Shown here piece by piece: positions 7,444 to 10,595 of a stretch of DNA of 10,595 nucleotides. The stretch spans positions 9,153 through 19,747 of the forward strand of contig VAYX01000080.1 in NCBI GenBank assembly GCA_005885325.1, in the 5' to 3' direction. Within the stretch, counting starts at the first letter, position 1; each line of letters starts with the position of its first letter. The notes beneath the pieces are model-generated. The model was not told the origin of the DNA. It did no database searches and worked only from the letters and a program-made list of their open reading frames with translations. The DNA comes from Actinomycetota bacterium (GTDB lineage: Bacteria > Actinomycetota > UBA4738 > HRBIN12). Made by a program: the position numbers and the translations under genes.

Positions 7444-8448
7444 ATGCCGGAGCTGCGAAAGGACCCGGTCGTCGGACGCTGGGTCATCATCGCGACGGAG
7501 CGCGCGCGGCGACCGTCCGACTTCGCCGCCGAGCCCGTCCGACCGCGCGGCTCGGTCTGCGCGTTCTGCGAGGGCCAGGAGGCGCAGACCCCGCCCGAGG
7601 TTCTGGCGGGCCGCCGGCCGAACACCGAGCCGAACGGCCCGGGCTGGACGTATCGCGTGGTGCCGAACAAGTTCCCGGCGCTCAGGATCGAAGGCGACCT
7701 CGACCCGGCCGGCGAGGGCCTCTTCGACAAGATGACGGGAGTCGGCGCTCACGAGGTGGTGATCGAGACGCCCGACCACGGCGCGTCCCTCGCCACGCTG
7801 CCGGTCGACGCTGTCGCCGACGTGCTGCTGGCGTTCCGCGAGCGCGTGCTCGATCTCAAGAAGGACCCGCGGTTCGCCTACGTGCTCGTCTTCAAGAACC
7901 ATGGCGAGGCGGCCGGCGCGTCGCTCGAGCATACGCACTCCCAGCTGATCGCCACGCCCATCATTCCGATCATGGTCTCGGAGGAGCTCGCCGGTTCGGC
8001 CCAGTACTACGCGCTCAAGGAGCGCTGCGTCTGGTGCGACCTGCTCCGGCAGGAGCGCCGCGACGGCCGGCGCCTCATCCTGGAATCGCAGGGCTTCGTA
8101 ACGGTGGCGCCGTTCGCACCGCGGTTTCCGTTCGAGACGTGGATCCTGCCGGTGCGGCATCGGGCGGCCTTCGAGGACTCCAGCGAGGAGGAGCTGCGCG
8201 GCCTGGCCGGCGTGCTCGGCGACTTCCTCCACCGCATGAACCGGTTGCTCGGCGACCCGCCCTTCAACTTCATGCTGCACACGGCGCCCTTCCGCGAGGT
8301 CCAGCTCGAGTCCTTCCACTGGCACCTCGAGATCATTCCCAAGCTCACGCGAGTGGCCGGCTTCGAGTGGGGGAGCGGCTTCTTCATCAACCCGGTGCCG
8401 CCCGAGGGGGCCGCGGAAGCCCTGAAGGCGACCGCGGGCCGATCGTGA
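7444..8448 (+). CDS. galT: Galactose-1-phosphate uridylyltransferase family protein (GalT-like)
   Basis: A histidine-triad-superfamily nucleotidyltransferase. Classical GalT moves UMP between UDP-glucose and galactose-1-phosphate through a uridylyl-histidine. The 334-residue protein has two duplicated half-domains. CAFC (39-42) and CVWC (195-198) are likely zinc ligands. The nucleophile motif is HTHSQ at 163-167, with His165 in the nucleophile position. FHWHLEIIP at 291-299 is the second-half counterpart. The motif differs from HPHGQ of enteric GalT and resembles GalT-related sugar-nucleotide phosphorylases, so the true donor (UDP- or ADP-sugar) is uncertain. No galK, galE or galactose transport gene is present. 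The ATG is 3 nt after gpsA, making it the last gene of the phospholipid unit. Family assignment is firm; substrate is not. Confidence 0.88.
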   Translation: MPELRKDPVVGRWVIIATERARRPSDFAAEPVRPRGSVCAFCEGQEAQTPPEVLAGRRPNTEPNGPGWTYRVVPNKFPALRIEGDLDPAGEGLFDKMTGVGAHEVVIETPDHGASLATLPVDAVADVLLAFRERVLDLKKDPRFAYVLVFKNHGEAAGASLEHTHSQLIATPIIPIMVSEELAGSAQYYALKERCVWCDLLRQERRDGRRLILESQGFVTVAPFAPRFPFETWILPVRHRAAFEDSSEEELRGLAGVLGDFLHRMNRLLGDPPFNFMLHTAPFREVQLESFHWHLEIIPKLTRVAGFEWGSGFFINPVPPEGAAEALKATAGRS

Positions 8449-8454
8449 TAACAT
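8447..8454 (+). promoter_or_regulatory. Possible -10 element for the tRNA-Gly/tRNA-Cys genes
   Basis: The AT-rich run GATAACAT overlaps the galT stop and lies 13 nt before tRNA-Gly. GATAAC matches four of six consensus -10 bases, but no good -35 is seen at 16-18 nt upstream. Its position would place transcription start a few bases before the tRNA. Confidence 0.35.
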
Positions 8455-8467
8455 CACCGGCTGTGGC

Positions 8468-8542
<75 letters not shown>

Positions 8543-8565
8543 GCTCTTTTTCGATCCTCCCTCGG

Positions 8566-8641
8566 GGCGGCGTAGCCAAGTGGCTAAGGCGGAGGTCTGC
8601 AAAACCTCTACTCAGCGGTTCGAATCCGCTCGCCGCCTCCA
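8566..8641 (+). tRNA. tRNA-Cys (anticodon GCA)
   Basis: A complete cloverleaf with encoded CCA (8639-8641). The acceptor stem 8566-8572 pairs with 8631-8637 in all seven positions. The D stem is GCC/GGC, the anticodon stem GAGGT/ACCTC with anticodon GCA at 8599-8601, and the T stem AGCGG/CCGCT is perfectly paired around TTCGAAT. It starts 23 nt after tRNA-Gly, so both probably come from one precursor. Confidence 0.97.
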
Positions 8642-8678
8642 TCTCATCAAACTCCATTAAGGTCCGCGGAGAACCTAC

Positions 8679-9050
8679 ATGGCCGAGGTCATCAAGCGGG
8701 TAGGGCCCCCGAAGGCGACCGACCTCAAGGGTGACGAGTTCACGTGGACGATCCAGCTCAGCGCGGCGCCGTCGCGCGAGTGGTCGCGCCTCTTCTCGGA
8801 GCCGGCGGAGTCCACCGTTCTCTGTCATCCCCGGCGCCTCGGCATGATGCACCAGGCCCTCGTGTTCAAGTCCGACGAGGGGCACCTCCCGACCTGGGTC
8901 CAGTACGTGGACAAGTGGATCGGCGGCGCGAACCAGGGCATGGCGGCGCAGGAGGAGGCCGAGAGGCAGCGCAAGACCAAGGCGCTCGCCGAAGAGGAAG
9001 ACAAGCAGCGCCGCATCCGCGAGGTCAACGAGAAGATCAAGAATCTGTAA
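8679..9050 (+). CDS. Hypothetical protein with charged helical C-terminal tail, between tRNA genes
   Basis: I do not recognise this 123-residue protein. It has no signal peptide and no membrane segment, so it is probably cytoplasmic. Residues 1-85 are mixed, with several tryptophans (Trp23, Trp35, Trp73, Trp80) and a single cysteine, Cys49, and look like a small folded alpha/beta domain. Residues 88-121 are almost wholly Glu, Lys, Arg, Gln and Ala and should form a single long helix or coiled coil, suggesting self-association or binding to a partner. The start is well supported: GGAG at 8668-8671 lies 7 nt before ATG 8679. It sits 37 nt after tRNA-Cys, and its TAA stop is 11 nt before tRNA-Leu. 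GC content and codon choice look like the housekeeping neighbours, so it is likely a real resident gene. Confidence 0.8.
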   Translation: MAEVIKRVGPPKATDLKGDEFTWTIQLSAAPSREWSRLFSEPAESTVLCHPRRLGMMHQALVFKSDEGHLPTWVQYVDKWIGGANQGMAAQEEAERQRKTKALAEEEDKQRRIREVNEKIKNL

Positions 9051-9051
9051 T
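9046..9051 (+). promoter_or_regulatory. Possible -10 element for tRNA-Leu
   Basis: TGTAAT matches five of six -10 consensus bases, includes the TAA stop of the preceding gene, and lies 10 nt before tRNA-Leu. No convincing -35 is visible at 16-18 nt upstream, so this is only suggestive. Confidence 0.35.
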
Positions 9052-9061
9052 GGGGGCCTGC

Positions 9062-9147
9062 GGGGGCGTGGCGAAACGGCAACCGCCGAGGACTTAAAAT
9101 CCTCTGTCCGCAAGGACTTGCAGGTTCGACTCCTGCCGCCCCCACCA
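9062..9147 (+). tRNA. tRNA-Leu (anticodon UAA)
   Basis: A class II tRNA with encoded CCA (9145-9147) and discriminator A at 9144. The acceptor stem 9062-9068 pairs fully with 9137-9143. The D stem is GCG/CGC and the anticodon stem GAGGA/TCCTC, with anticodon TAA at 9095-9097. A long variable arm (9106-9109 with 9114-9117, loop GCAA) identifies leucine. The T stem GCAGG/CCTGC is perfect. The gene is intact although a LAGLIDADG-like reading frame begins right after it. Confidence 0.97.
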
Positions 9148-9194
9148 TCGTCCCGGCCCACCTGGACGTCGCGCAGCACGCGTCCTACAGCTAC

Positions 9195-9767
9195 TTGCTC
9201 GGGATGTATCTGGGCGACGGGTACATCGGACGCGCGCGCCGAACCTACCGATTGCAGGTCTCGTTGCACCAGCGGCAGGAGCATGTCATAGCGCGCGTCG
9301 CTCGGGCGATCAACGTGCTCCGTCCTGGCCGGCCAGTTGGGTTTCGCCGTCGTGGACCCGTCACGAGCGTCAATGCCTACGCCAACAGCTGGCCGGTCCT
9401 GTTTCCGCAGCGCGGCGCCGGACGAAAACATCAGCGGCCGATCGTCCTGGAGCCCTGGCAGCAAGCTATCGTGGAGCAGCATCCCGTCGAGTTCCTTCAG
9501 GGGTGTGTCGAGTCCGACGGTTGCCGACATCGACGCATCGTAGCGGGTCGTAACTATCCCGCCTACGCTTTCACGAATCACTCGCCGGATATCCTGCGAC
9601 TATTCACCTGGGCGTGCGGACTGCTCGGGTTGCGTCCACGCAGGGCGAATCGGGTAACCGTGTCGCTGGCGCGGCGCGCAGACGTCGCCACGCTCGACCG
9701 CCTCTTCGGTGTCACCGATATCCGCGAGCAGAGCGCGGGCGACCACGGCCCTTCGGGACGCCCGTGA
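9195..9767 (+). CDS. LAGLIDADG-type homing-endonuclease-like protein, probably N-terminally truncated
   Basis: From the first in-frame start codon (TTG 9195) the product has 190 residues. Two LAGLIDADG-like helices with acidic residues are visible: LLGMYLGDGYIG (beginning one codon-equivalent before residue 2, acid at Asp8) and FLQGCVESDGCR (100-111, acid at Asp108). Between them lies SWPVLFPQRGAGRKHQRPI (65-83), a block I associate with actinobacterial LAGLIDADG/helix-turn-helix proteins annotated as endonucleases or regulators. Conserved-looking sequence (HASYSYL) extends upstream in frame to about 9165, 18 nt after tRNA-Leu, where no ATG, GTG, TTG or ribosome site exists. Any N-terminal DNA-binding domain is missing. 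Base use looks less GC-biased than the neighbours (for example CGA, TAT and AAT codons), suggesting transfer. Homology seems to end near residue 171; the last 19 residues look like fortuitous read-on. It may be a remnant. Confidence 0.6.
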   Translation: MLGMYLGDGYIGRARRTYRLQVSLHQRQEHVIARVARAINVLRPGRPVGFRRRGPVTSVNAYANSWPVLFPQRGAGRKHQRPIVLEPWQQAIVEQHPVEFLQGCVESDGCRHRRIVAGRNYPAYAFTNHSPDILRLFTWACGLLGLRPRRANRVTVSLARRADVATLDRLFGVTDIREQSAGDHGPSGRP

Positions 9768-9770
9768 TAT
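9765..9770 (+). promoter_or_regulatory. Possible -10 element for lgt
   Basis: TGATAT overlaps the stop of the preceding reading frame and matches four of six consensus bases, with no clear -35. A start about 7-11 nt downstream would fall at or just before GTG 9781, giving a very short or absent leader. Confidence 0.25.
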
Positions 9771-9795
9771 CCTGGCCGGCGTGCTTGCTCTCGCC

Positions 9796-10584
9796 ATGAG
9801 CTCTCCGGGCGCCATCGCCTTCCAGATCGGTCCCATCGTCATCCGCTGGTACGGCATTCTCATGGCAACGTCGATCGTCGTCGGGCTCTGGCTCGGCTAC
9901 CGCCAGGCCAAGCGCGAAGGGCTGCCGGCCGACGACATCGTCAGCGTCGGGCAGTGGGCCATCCTGGCGGGCCTCGGCGGCGCAAGGGTCTACGAGGTCG
10001 TCTTCAACTGGGATTACTACGGCCGCTATCCGTCCAAGATCGTCGCCGTCTGGGAGGGCGGGCTCGCCATGCACGGCGGACTGATCGTGGGCCCGCTGGT
10101 CGGCGTGTGGCTGGCGCGGCGCTGGAACGTGCCGATCCTCCGCGGGCTCGACGTGACGGCGCCCCCGATGGTGCTGGGCCAGGCGATCGGCCGCTGGGGG
10201 AACTTCTTCAACGAGGAAGCCTTCGGCCGGCCCACCGATCTGCCGTGGAAGCTCTACATCTCGCCGGAGCATCGCCCCCTCGGCTACGCCCAGTACGAGT
10301 TCTTTCACCCGACGTTTCTCTACGAGTCTCTCTGGGACCTCGCGGTCTTTCTGATGCTGATCGGGTGGCTGCGTCCGCGGCTCCGCGGGCGCCCGGGTTC
10401 GCTGTTCTTCGCCTACATCGGTCTCTACTCGATCGGCCGCTTCGCGATCGAGGCACTCCGCCTCGACAGCTTCTGGCTCGGCTCGTTCCGCGTTCCCCAG
10501 CTCGCGAGCGTCGTGGGTATGCTCGTCGCGGTGGTCGGGATGGCGTGGACGAACCGCCGTTCCGCTTCGCCGGTCACCGGCTGA
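9796..10584 (+). CDS. lgt: Prolipoprotein diacylglyceryl transferase
   Basis: This inner-membrane enzyme moves diacylglyceryl from phosphatidylglycerol to the lipobox cysteine of prolipoproteins, the first step of lipoprotein maturation. From ATG 9796 it has 262 residues, normal for Lgt, with about seven hydrophobic segments. Signature blocks are AMHGGLIVG at 91-99 with the essential His93, the Lgt signature GRWGNFFNEEAFG at 132-144 (Arg133, Asn136, Asn139, Glu140), HPTFLYESLWD at 171-181 and GRFAIEALRLD at 214-224 (Arg215). ATG 9796 gives a normal N-terminus (FQIGPIVIRWYG at 9-20). GTG 9781 would add five residues, and neither start has a clear ribosome site. The frame remains open upstream to 9709 inside the previous ORF, without conserved sequence. 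Phosphatidylglycerol supply depends on the PgsA encoded upstream. Confidence 0.95.
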   Translation: MSSPGAIAFQIGPIVIRWYGILMATSIVVGLWLGYRQAKREGLPADDIVSVGQWAILAGLGGARVYEVVFNWDYYGRYPSKIVAVWEGGLAMHGGLIVGPLVGVWLARRWNVPILRGLDVTAPPMVLGQAIGRWGNFFNEEAFGRPTDLPWKLYISPEHRPLGYAQYEFFHPTFLYESLWDLAVFLMLIGWLRPRLRGRPGSLFFAYIGLYSIGRFAIEALRLDSFWLGSFRVPQLASVVGMLVAVVGMAWTNRRSASPVTG

Positions 10585-10595
10585 GCTCGAAGGCC

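Noticed and set aside
6325..8457. 710-codon open frame on the minus strand, and other long minus-strand frames (for example 647-2023, 1909-3312, 4274-5758)
   Set aside because: They lie opposite clear plus-strand genes with full motifs. Their Arg/Asp/Glu/Ala-rich low-complexity composition is what GC-rich coding DNA gives on the opposite strand.
8547..8551. T5 run after tRNA-Gly as a terminator
   Set aside because: No stem-loop other than the tRNA itself precedes it, and tRNA-Cys follows 14 nt later, so a shared transcript is more likely.
9120..9147. tRNA-Leu 3' end as an attachment site of an integrated element
   Set aside because: I found no second copy of the tRNA 3' end in the rest of the window and no integrase gene; an att duplication cannot be supported here.

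Overview
The window is a dense, GC-rich bacterial chromosome segment (about two-thirds G+C by eye). All supported genes lie on the + strand. It is mostly housekeeping metabolism. High GC, many GTG starts (argB, comB, pgsA, plsY, gpsA) and the order hslU-argBDFG / comB / pgsA-plsY-gpsA / galT suggest an uncultured GC-rich lineage such as Methylomirabilota/Rokubacteria. A deltaproteobacterial-type relative is also possible. This placement is inference; there is no rRNA or marker gene to fix it.

Layout. (1) Positions 2-271 are the 3' end of hslU, the ATPase of the HslUV protease. (2) Positions 312-4504 are a tightly packed arginine cluster: argB, argD, argF, argG. It converts N-acetylglutamate and ornithine intermediates through citrulline to argininosuccinate; argC, argJ and argH are not here. 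(3) Positions 4508-5239 are a ComB-family (2-phosphosulfolactate phosphatase-like) gene occupying the place where argH might be expected. (4) A near-consensus sigma70-type promoter (5211-5240) lies inside the 3' end of comB. It leads into pgsA-plsY-gpsA-galT (5277-8448), joined by 4-nt overlaps or a 3-nt gap. GpsA makes sn-glycerol-3-phosphate, PlsY acylates it to lysophosphatidate, and PgsA uses it to make phosphatidylglycerophosphate, so this is a phospholipid entry operon with a GalT-family nucleotidyltransferase at its end. (5) Positions 8468-9147 are a tRNA block: tRNA-Gly(GCC), tRNA-Cys(GCA), a small unrecognised protein gene with a charged helical tail, and tRNA-Leu(UAA). (6) Directly after tRNA-Leu is a LAGLIDADG-type homing-endonuclease-like ORF (to 9767). 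It appears to lack its N-terminus and a normal start, and it looks transferred. (7) Positions 9796-10584 are lgt, prolipoprotein diacylglyceryl transferase, which takes its diacylglyceryl group from phosphatidylglycerol, the lipid made downstream of PgsA.

No CRISPR array, insertion sequence, prophage or obvious defence system is present. The parts most worth a second look are the tRNA-Leu/LAGLIDADG junction, the unknown ORF between the tRNA genes, the repeated overlap of stop codons with -10-like elements, and a C:C mismatch in the T stem of tRNA-Gly.
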